From contig JACJXX010000001.1 of the NCBI GenBank assembly GCA_020636435.1, positions 4,233,001 through 4,297,000 of the forward strand: a stretch of 64,000 nt of DNA, given 5' to 3'. Below are positions 1 through 8,564 of the stretch, in pieces; position 1 is the first letter of the stretch; the number at the start of each line of letters is the position of its first letter. The translations under genes and the position numbers were made by a program. Source of the DNA: Lewinellaceae bacterium (GTDB taxonomy: Bacteria > Bacteroidota > Bacteroidia > Chitinophagales > Saprospiraceae). The notes under the pieces are model-generated. The model worked only from the letters and a program-made list of their open reading frames with translations. It was not told the DNA's origin and did no database searches.

Positions 1-232
1 CGGGAGCCAGGCCCTTATAAGGCAGGGAAGTGCGGCTGGTGAAGAACCAGATGCTGTTGGTGGCGTCGAGGATCATGCTGCTGACCACCCCATTTTGCAT
101 GCCCTGCCCGGCGCCCAGCAGAAGCACCAGCATGAGAATGCCCCAGAATACGCCGAAGGCAGTAGCCAGCGTACGCCATTTATTCTGACGGATGGTAATA
201 AAAACCTCCTGCCATTTGTCGCGGTCGAACAT
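1..232 (-). CDS. ABC transporter permease, MacB/FtsX type (N-terminal part only)
   Basis: The minus-strand frame starting at the ATG at 230-232 reads MFDRDKWQEVFITIRQNKWR and continues into a hydrophobic helix (TAFGVFWGILMLVLLLGAG). It runs off the window edge after about 77 codons. The 'W-x-E-(V/I)-x-x-(T/S)-(I/L)-x-x-N-K-x-R-T' start followed at once by a membrane helix is typical of MacB/FtsX-family permeases, which work with an MacB-type ATPase in export of lipoproteins, peptides or drugs. The periplasmic MacB domain and the remaining helices lie outside the window, so substrate and partners cannot be judged. Confidence 0.75.
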   Translation of the reverse strand, partial: MFDRDKWQEVFITIRQNKWRTLATAFGVFWGILMLVLLLGAGQGMQNGVVSSMILDATNSIWFFTSRTSLPYKGLAP

Positions 233-333
233 CGTCGGGTATTTACCTTATAGATGGATTTTTGATCAGCCTGGCCTCATTTATAAAGGTAGTCCTTTGT
301 CTGCTAACTTGCAATGTGCAAATTTGGTATTTT

Positions 334-1080
334 TCAGGACGGGCCACTCAATACATCCCGCATGCCCCTCACCAGCCTCTCGTCCACCTCTTGCCAGCGG
401 AATTCGCCCTGAACCGCTTCGTCCCCCATATTCACCCCTCCGGTGTACAACATCCGGCTTTTAATCTCTGTCCGAGCCGCCGAGTGGAACTCCGTCAAGC
501 CTTCGATATCCAGGAGTGCACTGATGTTATCCGGCAACAACTCTCCACAGGCCATGATGCCGATCCGTTGCCCGGCGTATTCTACAAAGCGTTTGATATT
601 GGCCTTGCCCGCTTCAGCATTAGGCTGCTGCCCGGAGGTCAGAATGCGCTTCACGCCCAGGCCCGCCAGCACATCGATGGCTGCCAGTGGGTTCCGGCAC
701 ATATCGAAGGCACGGTGAAAGGTAAAGGGCAGCGGGCCTGCCGTTTCCACCATTTGCCGGGTACGGGCTTCGTCTATGGTTCCATCGGCATTCAGCGCTC
801 CGGAAACAATGCCGTCGGCGCCCAGGGCCTTTGCCTGGCGGATGTCCTCCAGCAAGATCTCAAATTCCAGTTCGCTGTACAGAAAATCCGCTTTTCGGGG
901 GCGAATCAGCACGAAGACGGGAATGCGGAGTTGCGCTTTGGCCAGCTTGATCTTGGCAACGCTGGGCGTCACGCCGCCCTGTGCCAGGTTTTCGCAAAGC
1001 TCTATTCGGTTGGCGCCGCCCCGGGCGGCAGCCAGCCCTGAGGCGACGGAGTCGCAGCAGATTTCGAGGGTGAATGGCAT
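334..1080 (-). CDS. cutC: CutC family protein (copper homeostasis)
   Basis: This 248-residue protein has the usual CutC length and a TIM-barrel-type pattern. It opens with LEICCDSVASGLAAARGGAN and RIELCENLAQGGVTPS, the family signature, and later carries LIRPRKADF, GADGIVSGALNADGTID and FHRAFD. CutC was linked to copper tolerance in E. coli, but its biochemical role remains uncertain, so copper homeostasis is a family label rather than a demonstrated role. There is no signal peptide, so it is cytoplasmic. It stands alone on the minus strand, 31 bp from the DUF1697 gene that precedes it in the same orientation, and could be co-transcribed with it. Confidence 0.92.
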   Translation of the reverse strand: MPFTLEICCDSVASGLAAARGGANRIELCENLAQGGVTPSVAKIKLAKAQLRIPVFVLIRPRKADFLYSELEFEILLEDIRQAKALGADGIVSGALNADGTIDEARTRQMVETAGPLPFTFHRAFDMCRNPLAAIDVLAGLGVKRILTSGQQPNAEAGKANIKRFVEYAGQRIGIMACGELLPDNISALLDIEGLTEFHSAARTEIKSRMLYTGGVNMGDEAVQGEFRWQEVDERLVRGMRDVLSGPS

Positions 1081-1111
1081 CTGGATTGATTGAATTGGTG
1101 TTATCTATATG

Positions 1112-1675
1112 TTAGCGGCGGGCTTGCATTTTTTTTACAATACGTTCTATTGTTTTCCAATTTCTGGTTGTGATATCCGTTCCAAAAAATTTCTCCAACG
1201 CTTCCATCGCTTTAGGGGTTTTGGATACGGAAAGGTCTAAGATGCTCAGTATGGTTCTATCCCTTGCTTCGACAATCGTATAGGAGTTATCTGCACTGGC
1301 CCACGGCAGCTCCAAATCCGGTTTAGGGTTCTTCTTCAAAAACGAAACATACAATCGAATGTCTTTGGTAATATTGACGTTTTGAAAAGGAGCTGCTTTA
1401 AACAATTCATCAATCGTTTCAGCATTCCTGATGATCGTAGGAATTGGGAAACCAAATTTTTTCTCTAACTGACTTGAAATCATTTTTTCAACTTCCTCTG
1501 CATTATCATTGGCCGCGTCAAATAATACATTGCCTGAATTCAAAAGAGTGGCTACGTTCCCGAAACCCAACTGCTTCAATTCTTTTGCCAGGTCAGCCAT
1601 AGGAACTTTATGATGGCCTCCTACATTAATCCCGCGCAGAAATGCAACGTATCTTTTCAATTCTTTGGATTTCAT
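1112..1675 (-). CDS. DUF1697 family protein
   Basis: This 187-residue cytoplasmic protein matches DUF1697: it begins RYVAFLRGINVGGHHKVPM and continues with LKQLGFGNVATLLNSGNVLF, the two conserved blocks of the family. The function of DUF1697 is unknown. It lacks a signal peptide and membrane segments. The ATG at 1675 follows directly on a palindromic repeat (1686-1828), so its promoter must lie in or across that element. It precedes cutC by 31 bp on the same strand. Confidence 0.88.
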   Translation of the reverse strand: MKSKELKRYVAFLRGINVGGHHKVPMADLAKELKQLGFGNVATLLNSGNVLFDAANDNAEEVEKMISSQLEKKFGFPIPTIIRNAETIDELFKAAPFQNVNITKDIRLYVSFLKKNPKPDLELPWASADNSYTIVEARDRTILSILDLSVSKTPKAMEALEKFFGTDITTRNWKTIERIVKKMQARR

Positions 1676-1685
1676 ATCGTTGTTT

Positions 1686-1828
1686 TATTCAGCATGAAGC
1701 CTGAAATATGCCTGACGCAAAATTTTGTAGGCTTTTTCTGCTGGAACCCCTTCTCGTTCCCCTCAGGAGGGGAAGGGTCGCTTACAAAATTTTGCGCCAG
1801 GTATCAAACTATTCTGAGGGTGAATAGT
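1686..1828. repeat. Palindromic dispersed repeat, family A, copy 1
   Basis: About 143 bp with imperfect inverted ends (TATTCAGCAT ... GAATAGT) and a strong inner inverted pair: GCAAAATTTTGTAGGC near 1717 against a CTTACAAAATTTTGCGCC arm ending near 1799, around a short hairpin with CCCCTC/GAGGGG. A second copy with the same arrangement lies at 23281-23429. The element fills the gap between the DUF1697 start and the GH92 stop. It encodes nothing. Confidence 0.8.
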
Positions 1829-1853
1829 CACGTTTTTTTATTAACCCCCTCGA

Positions 1854-4832
1854 TCACCCGGCCTCCCGGATGCGAATCTCATCGGCAAATATCCAGCTTT
1901 TTCCACCCGCGCCTTTGTGCCAGGGGGGGCACTGGCCGCGGTTGACGCCGAGAACCTTTACGAAGCGGGCTTTCGTTTTGGGCGCTGCTTTGAAGGTATG
2001 GATAAGGGTGCCTTGCTGCTCGGGAGCCACCGGGCTCTCCACCGTGCCGGCCGGCCGGAAGCTTTTCCCATCTGAAGAAGTGAAAAACTCCACCCGCAGG
2101 GGCATAAAAATCCAGGAATTTTCGTCCTGCAGGAAATTGACGGCCAAAGAATCGACAAATGCTTCCTTGCCCAGGTCGATCACCGCTTCCAGGTTGACGC
2201 CTTCGTAGCCCTGCCATTCGCCGGTGCGGTAGTCCTGCCCGCCCTCGATGAAATCGATCAAAGCGTCGGCTCCTCCGGCGGCGTATTGCGGGGCATAATC
2301 TGTGCCCAGGCGGATGGTTCTTTCAGAAGGTATTTTGAAAAATTGAGCCGTGATGGTTTTGCTGGCGCCCAATTCCGGATGGTGGGCAATGGCTTTCAGA
2401 GTAGCGCTGTTCCCGATAACTACAGGCTTCTGATAGAGGCTCCCTGACTGGGGAGAAGGCTCCGTCCCATCCACCGTAAAGTAAATAGCGGCATCGGCCA
2501 GAGCGGAATTCAGTTCAATGGTATCCTGCCCGAAAAAAGCTCTTTTGCCTTTACTGACAGCCGGGGAAGGAACGATCAGGTGCTCATGTATAGAACTACG
2601 GGGGAAGTTTCCTTCGCCGGTACCCCAGTTCTTATTCGGAACATTGCCCATTTCGAACTCCAGAGCCCCTCCGGCCAGAATATCCTCATGGCGGATAAAA
2701 GCTTGGGAATAGGGCTGTCCGTTGAGCTTTGCCGACTGAATGTAAGGCGCTTCCGGGCCTCCGTTTTTTACCACAATCCGGAAGCTGTTTCCATCAGGCA
2801 AAGGGATGCTGGCCTTTTCCACGATCGGAGATCCGATAATGTAGCGCCCGCTGCCCGGCGTTACCGGATAAAAACCCAGCGCGCTCAGCACATACCAGGC
2901 CGACATCTGGCCGCAGTCCTCATTGCCGGAAAGCCCGTCGGGAGCGTTGGCGTATTGGGTGGAAAGGATTTCCTGCACCCGCTCCTGGGTTTTCCAGGGC
3001 TGGCCCAGGTAGCTGTACAGGTAGGCAATATGGTGGCTCGGCTCATTGCCGTGGGCGTACTGCCCGATCAGGCCGGTAATATCTGCCTGGTCGCGGCCGG
3101 TCGTTTCCGGGCTTGCGGTGAAGAGGGCGTCCAGTTTCTCCTGTGCCTTTTCCCGGCCGCCGAGCAGGCTCATCCAGCCATCAATGTCCTGGGGCGCATA
3201 AAAGCTATACTGCCAGGCATTGGCTTCGGTGAAGTGGTGGTTGACCTCCGCCGGGTCGAAAGGAGACACCCAAAAATGCCGGTTCCTGGCCCGCATAAAG
3301 CCGGTACTTGGGTCGAACAGGTTTTTGTAGGACTGGGCTCGCTGAAGGAACGTTTCGTATAGCCGAGGCTCGCCCATTGCTTTGGCCATTTGGGCGATAC
3401 ACCAATCGTCATAGGCATATTCCAGGGTTTTGGAAACCGATTCCGGTTCCTGTTCGGAGGGAATGAAGCCCAGGCTGCGGTAAGCGGGTTTGCCAAAGTT
3501 GCTTTTGTTTGCCGTCGCCACCATCGCCTCCAGGGCCTGCTTTTCGTCAAAACCCCGGATGCCCTTCAGGTAAGCATCGGCAATGACCGAAGCGGAGTGG
3601 TACCCGATCATGCAGTAGGTCTCGTTGCCCGCCAGTTCCCAGACCGGCAACTCGCCGCTTTGCTCGTAATGGTTCAGGAAGGAGTTGATGAAATCCTGCG
3701 TGCGCGCCGGCTCGGTGATGGTGTACAGGGGGTGGGCGGCCCGGTAGGTATCCCACAGGGAGAAAACGGTGTACTGGGCATGGCCTTCGGCCTGATGGAC
3801 TTTGCGGTCGAGGCCACGGTAGGTTTTATCCACATCCGTGAACAGGTTGGGAGCGATGGAGGCATGATAAAGCGCCGTGTAGAAGATGGTTTTCACGTCT
3901 GCATCCTGCGTTTGGATGGCAATTTTAGAAAGTTGGCGGTTCCACTTCTCCCGGGCTTCCTCTTTGGTTTTATCAAAATCCCAATGCGGTATTTCCGCGT
4001 CCAGGTTGCGGCGGGCACTTGCCGCGCTTACCGCCGAGATGCCCACCTTTACCAGCAGGGGGGCGCCATCTGAAACGTCGAACCGAAAAGCGGCTTTTAT
4101 TCTTTGCCCCTCTTCCTCCACAGGCTGTATCGGCAAGGCGATGCCGGCGGCAATTGTATCTGCAATGTCGAGTATGGGTTTGGAAAACTGAGCGACAAAG
4201 TACACCCGCTGCTCTTGCGCCCAGGACCGGGAGATGCGAAACCCTTCGATCTCGGTGTCGCCGGCTTGCCGCATCGTGCCCTGCAGCAGCTCATCGCGGT
4301 GCAACAGGTCGACGATGAGGTTGGCGGTATCGATATTCTCAAAAGTATACCGATGGAAGCCGCTGCGTTCCGTCGCCGTAAGTTCTGCCCGGATAGGGTA
4401 ATCCTCCAGCTTTACCGCATAGTAGCCTGGGCTGGCTTCCTCCGAGCTTTTGTCGAAAGCCGAGCGGTAGCCCGGCCGGCCGTCGGCGCCGTTGTTGAGG
4501 CGTACCGGCCCGGTGGTGGGCATCAGCAGGATGTCGCAGTAGTCGGGCACCCCGGTGCCGCTGAGGTGCGTATGGCTAAAGCCGTAGAGGATCGTGTCGG
4601 TATAATGATAGCCTGAGCAGCCGTCCCAGCCTTCGAGCCGGGTATCGGGGCTGAGCTGCACCATGCCGAAAGGCAGGGTGGCGCCGGGGAAGGTGTGGCC
4701 GTGGCCGCCTGTGCCGATGAAGGGGTTGACGTATTGAGCGAAATCCTGATCCGGGGAGGCCGGTTTTTCAACGGAACAGGCTTGCAACAGGAACATACCG
4801 GCAAAGCCAATGAGTATAGGGGCAACCTTCAT
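1854..4832 (-). CDS. GH92 family alpha-1,2-mannosidase lipoprotein with chitobiase-like and F5/8 C-type C-terminal domains
   Basis: This 992-residue protein starts with a lipoprotein signal (FAGMFLLQACSVEKP, lipobox Cys near residue 19). The catalytic part opens with YVNPFIGTGGHGHTFPGATL and PFGMVQLSPDT, and later has GNEPSHHIAYLY and SGNEDCGQMSAWYVLSALGF, diagnostic of glycoside hydrolase family 92. GH92 enzymes are calcium-dependent exo-acting alpha-mannosidases that trim N-glycans or mannans. After about residue 730 comes a chitobiase/hexosaminidase C-terminal-like segment (IYFTVDGTEPSPQSG), then a discoidin-like domain with DLGKEAFVDSLAVNF that probably binds glycan. It stands alone, flanked by palindromic repeats on both sides, and no SusC/SusD pair accompanies it. 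The exact linkage cleaved cannot be read from sequence. Confidence 0.93.
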   Translation of the reverse strand: MKVAPILIGFAGMFLLQACSVEKPASPDQDFAQYVNPFIGTGGHGHTFPGATLPFGMVQLSPDTRLEGWDGCSGYHYTDTILYGFSHTHLSGTGVPDYCDILLMPTTGPVRLNNGADGRPGYRSAFDKSSEEASPGYYAVKLEDYPIRAELTATERSGFHRYTFENIDTANLIVDLLHRDELLQGTMRQAGDTEIEGFRISRSWAQEQRVYFVAQFSKPILDIADTIAAGIALPIQPVEEEGQRIKAAFRFDVSDGAPLLVKVGISAVSAASARRNLDAEIPHWDFDKTKEEAREKWNRQLSKIAIQTQDADVKTIFYTALYHASIAPNLFTDVDKTYRGLDRKVHQAEGHAQYTVFSLWDTYRAAHPLYTITEPARTQDFINSFLNHYEQSGELPVWELAGNETYCMIGYHSASVIADAYLKGIRGFDEKQALEAMVATANKSNFGKPAYRSLGFIPSEQEPESVSKTLEYAYDDWCIAQMAKAMGEPRLYETFLQRAQSYKNLFDPSTGFMRARNRHFWVSPFDPAEVNHHFTEANAWQYSFYAPQDIDGWMSLLGGREKAQEKLDALFTASPETTGRDQADITGLIGQYAHGNEPSHHIAYLYSYLGQPWKTQERVQEILSTQYANAPDGLSGNEDCGQMSAWYVLSALGFYPVTPGSGRYIIGSPIVEKASIPLPDGNSFRIVVKNGGPEAPYIQSAKLNGQPYSQAFIRHEDILAGGALEFEMGNVPNKNWGTGEGNFPRSSIHEHLIVPSPAVSKGKRAFFGQDTIELNSALADAAIYFTVDGTEPSPQSGSLYQKPVVIGNSATLKAIAHHPELGASKTITAQFFKIPSERTIRLGTDYAPQYAAGGADALIDFIEGGQDYRTGEWQGYEGVNLEAVIDLGKEAFVDSLAVNFLQDENSWIFMPLRVEFFTSSDGKSFRPAGTVESPVAPEQQGTLIHTFKAAPKTKARFVKVLGVNRGQCPPWHKGAGGKSWIFADEIRIREAG

Positions 4833-4886
4833 ATTTTGGAATTATCAGGCTAGTTCATTAAATACTGCACGAATGTATGAAATTTC

Positions 4887-5076
4887 GAGGGCACTCCGGA
4901 AACTATTGATACCGAAGAACATTTTGTCCACCCCCTGAATCCCCCGCCAGCGGGGGACATTTCCTCTAATTTGGTGGTGCGTTTTCCCCCGCTGGCGGGG
5001 GTCAGGGGTGGAATCCAAATAAAAGTTGGCGTTTTTAACTATCGAAACGCTAACCCCGACTTTCCGGAGTGCCCTC
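4887..5076. repeat. Palindromic dispersed repeat, family B, copy 1
   Basis: A 190-bp element with near-perfect 16-bp inverted ends, GAGGGCACTCCGGAAA at 4887 and TTTCCGGAGTGCCCTC ending at 5076. Inside are two further complementary arms, CCCCCGCCAGCGGGGG and CCCCCGCTGGCGGGGG, around an AT-rich middle. The whole arrangement recurs in inverted orientation at 7598-7812. It lies between the GH92 start and the HemW stop. Confidence 0.85.
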
Positions 5077-5098
5077 AATTTTACATCAACCCCATCCC

Positions 5099-6226
5099 TC
5101 AGGAAATAAACACCGCTGCCGCTATCCCATCCGCCAAAAATTTCCCCGCATTCGTCAAACGCACTGTCTCTCCCTCCCGTTCCGCCTGCCCGCTTTCGAG
5201 ATAAGGCCGGATGTGTTGCAGGAAATGGCGCTCATACTCCGCTCCCATCTGCCGCAGGCGGCCCAGCTCGACGCCCCAGATGGTGCGCAGGCCGGTCATG
5301 GCGTACTCGTTGTAGCGGTCGGCGGGGGAGAGGCGCTCTATCTCGAAAAAAGACATTTCCTGAGATGTCACCTCACGCAGGTACTTCGCATTATTCGCCA
5401 CGTTCCACTGCCGGCTCTCGCCGTTGTAGCTGTGCGCCGACGGGCCCAGCCCCAGGTAGGGCTCGCCTTTCCAGTAGCTGGAATTGTGCACGGCAAATCG
5501 CCCCGGTTGGGCAAAGTTGGAGATTTCGTACTGAATGTATCCCTGTTCCTGCATAGCGGCCACCAGCAGTTCAAACTGGCGGGCGGCCTGCTCCTCGTCT
5601 ACGGCGGGTGCTTTGCCCGCTTTGATGAAGTGGTTCAGGGCGGTGCGCTCCTCCACGGTCAGGGCATAACAGGAAATGTGGGGGATTTTATAACCGAAAG
5701 CAATGCTCAGGTTTTCCTCCCAGTGGGCGTCGCTGGTAGTGGGGGAGCCGTAGATGAGGTCGATGGTCAGGTTGCCAAATCCGGCGGCGAGAGCCTCCTC
5801 CAGGCAGGCTCGGGCCTCGCGGGCGTCGTGGGCGCGGTTGAAAAAGCGGAGGTCTTCTTCGAAAAAAGATTGTATGCCAATGCTCAGCCGGTTGACTGGC
5901 GTGCGGCGCAGGGCGGCGATTTTTTCCTTTGTCAGGTCGTCGGGATTGGCTTCCAGCGTGATCTCGGCGCCCGGTTTGATGGTGAAGTGTTTTTCGATCT
6001 TTTCGAAAAAACGCATCAGCTCGCCTTCGGTTAAAAGGCTGGGCGTGCCGCCGCCGAAATAGATGCTGTCCAGCTCCTTGTCGGCCAGATAATCCTTCCG
6101 CAGGGACAGCTCCCGCAGCATGGCCTCCACCATCTCCGCTTTGTGCTTCAGCGAGGTGGAGAAGTGGAAGTTGCAGTAGTGGCAAGCTTGTTTGCAGAAG
6201 GGGATGTGGAGGTAGATGCCTGGCAT
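5099..6226 (-). CDS. hemW: Radical SAM heme chaperone HemW
   Basis: The 375-residue product from the ATG at 6226 begins MPGIYLHIPFCKQACHYCNF, holding the radical-SAM CX3CX2C cluster motif in the HemN/HemW context, and continues with SIYFGGGTPSLL. HemW differs from the oxygen-independent coproporphyrinogen oxidase HemN in length and in the Cys pattern. Its known role is cytoplasmic heme chaperoning and insertion, not porphyrinogen oxidation. The frame stays open for 17 codons further upstream, but those codons fall in an 8-bp tandem repeat, so the inner Met is the natural start. The stop lies 22 bp from repeat family B. Confidence 0.93.
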   Translation of the reverse strand: MPGIYLHIPFCKQACHYCNFHFSTSLKHKAEMVEAMLRELSLRKDYLADKELDSIYFGGGTPSLLTEGELMRFFEKIEKHFTIKPGAEITLEANPDDLTKEKIAALRRTPVNRLSIGIQSFFEEDLRFFNRAHDAREARACLEEALAAGFGNLTIDLIYGSPTTSDAHWEENLSIAFGYKIPHISCYALTVEERTALNHFIKAGKAPAVDEEQAARQFELLVAAMQEQGYIQYEISNFAQPGRFAVHNSSYWKGEPYLGLGPSAHSYNGESRQWNVANNAKYLREVTSQEMSFFEIERLSPADRYNEYAMTGLRTIWGVELGRLRQMGAEYERHFLQHIRPYLESGQAEREGETVRLTNAGKFLADGIAAAVFIS

Positions 6227-6229
6227 GGT

Positions 6230-6253
6230 GGTTGATTGGTTGATTGGTTGATT
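6230..6253. repeat. 8-bp tandem repeat (GGTTGATT x3) abutting the hemW start
   Basis: Three exact GGTTGATT units lie 3 bp upstream of the hemW start codon on the minus strand. The unit length of 8 bp is not a multiple of 3. Two other loci in this window (8575-8660 and 20201-20256) also carry 8-bp-unit arrays. Confidence 0.85.
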
Positions 6254-6272
6254 GGGGGCTTCACGATGGCCC

Positions 6273-6425
6273 AGCAATTCCCGATTTAGCTTTCCAGAAA
6301 GGCCGCTCCGCTGTCAGCTGACAACTTTCTGTTGTCTGCTGACTTCCTGCCGCAAGGTTTCCGGGAGAAGGGAGCAGACAACTCGAAGTTGTCAGCTCCC
6401 ATGTTGGCCAAAGCGGGAATTGCTG
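6273..6425. repeat. Palindromic dispersed repeat, family E, copy 1
   Basis: The inverted ends are AGCAATTCCCGATTTAGC at 6273 and GCCAAAGCGGGAATTGCT ending near 6424. A nested inverted pair (GCTGACAACTT and AAGTTGTCAGC) lies inside. The same ends bound another element at 8818-8947. No gene overlaps it; it fills most of the gap between hemW and the truncated four-helix-bundle gene. Confidence 0.8.
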
Positions 6426-6577
6426 ACGATGGCCTGGTTACTATTTAACTCATTGTAATTTAGCAACTTATTGACTTGGTAATTTAATTAAGGCTGATAT
6501 TAGGCCATGCAAAATGCCGTTTATCTGTCCTGGAATATTTATTAAGCGTACCATAATTTTGTTAATAAAAATGAATT

Positions 6578-6802
6578 ATGGCGTGGGGAAGTTTTGAAGA
6601 GCTAGAAGTTTATAAAAAATGCCGGAAGCTGCGGCAGGAGGTTTCAAGGATTGTTAAGGCACATTTTCCTCCTAAAGAAAAGTATTTGCTGGCCGCACAG
6701 GTACTTGATTCATCCAGGTCAGTTACATCCAATATCGCAGAGGGACATGGCCGGTTCCACTATCAGGAAAACGTGCAGCTCCCGCCAAGCCCATCAACCT
6801 AA
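6578..6802 (+). pseudogene. Truncated four-helix bundle protein (23S rRNA intervening-sequence protein family)
   Basis: The 74-residue frame begins MAWGSFEELEVYKKCRKLRQ and contains SRSVTSNIAEGHGRFHYQEN, the highly conserved first half of the four-helix bundle (S23/IVP) family. Full members are about 115-130 residues and continue after 'QEN' with an aromatic, arginine-rich helix. Here homology stops after 'QENVQL', and six unrelated residues lead to a stop that coincides with the end of the oppositely oriented hydrolase gene. I read this as a 3' deletion product. The family's function is unknown. Confidence 0.8.
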
Positions 6803-7563
6803 TCAACAAACCCCCTGATCAGCTCCAGCAATTCCCTGCCCGCATCCACATGCACCCAATGGCCGGCGCCGTCGACGGTTTCCACCCGGGCATTCGGAAA
6901 CCAGTCGTAGATCAGGCCCAGGTCTTCGTCCTGCACGTAAGGAGAGTTGCCGCCCCGGATGAAAAGGGCTTCTCCCTCGTAGGGTTCACTGGCTTCCGGC
7001 GGGGCGAGCAGGTTGTCGTAGTTCCGGTAGAGGCTTTCCAGGTTCATCTTCCAGCGGTAGTGGCCTTTTTTGTCGCGCGTCAGGCCCTTGAGCAGGAACT
7101 GCCGGACGCCGTTATCGGGGATTTTTTCCTGGAGTTGTTCATCGGCCTCGCTGCGGTCGCCCAGCTTTTTGAGGTCGAGGCTGCGCAGCGCGTCGAAGAT
7201 CTCCTGGTGGCCGGGCGGGTATTTTTTGGGGGCTATATCGATGACCACCAGTTTGTCGACCATGTCCGGATGCATCAGGGCGAACTGCATGGCCGTCTTG
7301 CCGCCCATGGAATGGCCGATGATGTGGGATTTAAACATCCAGTTGGACTCCAGGAAGTACAGCAGGTCTTCGGCCATACTGGGATAGTCTATGTCGTCGT
7401 GATGGGGCGAGCGGCCGTGGTTGCGCTGGTCGACGAGGTAAACCGTATGGTTTTCCGCCAGCTGCTTGCCCAGCGTCTGCCAGTTGTCCAGCGTGCCGAA
7501 CAGGCCGTGGAGGATGACGATGGGGTCGCCTTGGCCGAAGGTTTTGTGGTTGAGGTTGATCAT
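6799..7563 (-). CDS. Alpha/beta fold hydrolase (YbfF-like esterase)
   Basis: The 254-residue protein from the ATG at 7563 begins MINLNHKTFGQGDPIVILHG. It carries the oxyanion HG(L) motif, VDQRNHGRSPH and the nucleophile elbow GHSMGG, and ends with a catalytic His context (DGAGHWVHVDAG). This pattern is characteristic of YbfF-type acyl esterases, whose physiological substrate is not fixed. The frame stays open for 60 codons further upstream but runs through repeat family B, so the inner start is chosen. The gene is cytoplasmic and not in an obvious operon; its 3' end overlaps the remnant four-helix gene. Confidence 0.88.
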   Translation of the reverse strand: MINLNHKTFGQGDPIVILHGLFGTLDNWQTLGKQLAENHTVYLVDQRNHGRSPHHDDIDYPSMAEDLLYFLESNWMFKSHIIGHSMGGKTAMQFALMHPDMVDKLVVIDIAPKKYPPGHQEIFDALRSLDLKKLGDRSEADEQLQEKIPDNGVRQFLLKGLTRDKKGHYRWKMNLESLYRNYDNLLAPPEASEPYEGEALFIRGGNSPYVQDEDLGLIYDWFPNARVETVDGAGHWVHVDAGRELLELIRGFVD

Positions 7564-7597
7564 GGATGCTTGGTGATTCGTGGATTCGTGTATCCGT

Positions 7598-7812
7598 GAG
7601 GCTACTCCGGAAAGTCTAGTTTGGAACTCCGGTGCCCAATAATGGGAAATTTTATTTGGACTCCACCCCCTGACCCCCGCCAGCGGGGGAAAACACACCC
7701 CTGAATCGGAGTAAATGTCCCCCGCTGGCGGAGCCTGTCCCAAACTCGTTTCGGGAGGATTTAGGGGGTGGACAAAATATTCTTCGCCATCAATAGTTTC
7801 CGGAGCAGCCTC
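7598..7812. repeat. Palindromic dispersed repeat, family B, copy 2
   Basis: A 215-bp element with inverted ends GAGGCTACTCCGGAAA and TTTCCGGAGCAGCCTC. Read on the minus strand it follows the 4887-5076 copy through almost its whole length, including the CCGCCAGCGGGGG arms and the segment AAACTATTGAT near the end. It carries an extra stretch of roughly 30 bp (TTTGGGACAGG context). It lies between two minus-strand genes. Confidence 0.85.
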
Positions 7813-7847
7813 ATCAGTGTATCAGTGGGAGTCAAGCAAATTTAAGA

Positions 7848-8564
7848 TTAATCCTTCAAATACCCATCCAGGGGAGTGCCGCCGCCATTCCACTCTCCTT
7901 CTGTTTGGTAGGGGTGGAAGCGGGCGAACAGTTCCTCTTTATACCAACCCAGTTGCCGCGTGCGGCGGATCACCTCCTGGTGTTCTTTGCTGCGGTAGGC
8001 GTAAGCCATCATCGCCTGGCTGTTTTCCCAGAGGCTGAAGGTGGCTTGCTGCACCAGGGGCAACTCTCCGATGCCGACGGAAAAGATGCGCCCCGCCTTG
8101 TCTTCCATCGAGCGGCTCACGTAGGGAACGAAGCGCCAGAACCGCCACAGGTGCCGGGTATGGATGGTGGCCCGGGTGATGACGGCTACCATGCCCTGCT
8201 CATCGTAGGCTCCGGTGAGGGGGAAGGGCTGCCGGCCGTCCCATTCCCCATGGGCTTTGGCGGCCTGCATGAAAGTAGTCCACCATCCCACGCAGCGCTG
8301 CCGGAATTTCTGAAATAGAGGATGTTCGTCAAAAAAGCGCCGGGCTGCCACTTCGCTTTCCCAAACACCCAGCAAGCCGTAGGTTCCAAAATTGGGCCAG
8401 ATGCTGAATCCGTTGCCCGCCCCGCTGCCCATCAATTTGGAAAAACGGAGGCCTTCCACTTTCCTGAGCTGCGACCCGGCCAAGCCCATCTGGCGGAAAG
8501 CCCACCAACGGCTGCGCAGGGTGTCGTATTGGAAGAAAGTTATGGTGGTTATTGGTTTATTCAT
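7848..8564 (-). CDS. Spheroidene monooxygenase (CrtA)-like protein
   Basis: The 238-residue product starts MNKPITTITFFQYDTLRSRW. It contains WWAFRQMG, LRFSKLMGSGAGNGFSIWPN and later YAYRSKEHQEVIRRTRQLGW, the pattern of the CrtA family. Characterised CrtA enzymes use heme and oxygen to oxidise acyclic carotenoid ends. Bacteroidota homologues are common but mostly uncharacterised, so carotenoid oxidation is inference. No other crt gene is in the window. The ATG abuts a long tandem-repeat array, and the frame remains open through that array, which might allow slippage-driven N-terminal variants. Confidence 0.78.
   Translation of the reverse strand: MNKPITTITFFQYDTLRSRWWAFRQMGLAGSQLRKVEGLRFSKLMGSGAGNGFSIWPNFGTYGLLGVWESEVAARRFFDEHPLFQKFRQRCVGWWTTFMQAAKAHGEWDGRQPFPLTGAYDEQGMVAVITRATIHTRHLWRFWRFVPYVSRSMEDKAGRIFSVGIGELPLVQQATFSLWENSQAMMAYAYRSKEHQEVIRRTRQLGWYKEELFARFHPYQTEGEWNGGGTPLDGYLKD

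Noticed and set aside
2580..3362. Long plus-strand frame inside the GH92 gene, and similar shadows in other genes
   Set aside because: They lie opposite or out of phase with well-supported genes, have no family motifs, and follow from the GC-rich codon use of the real genes.
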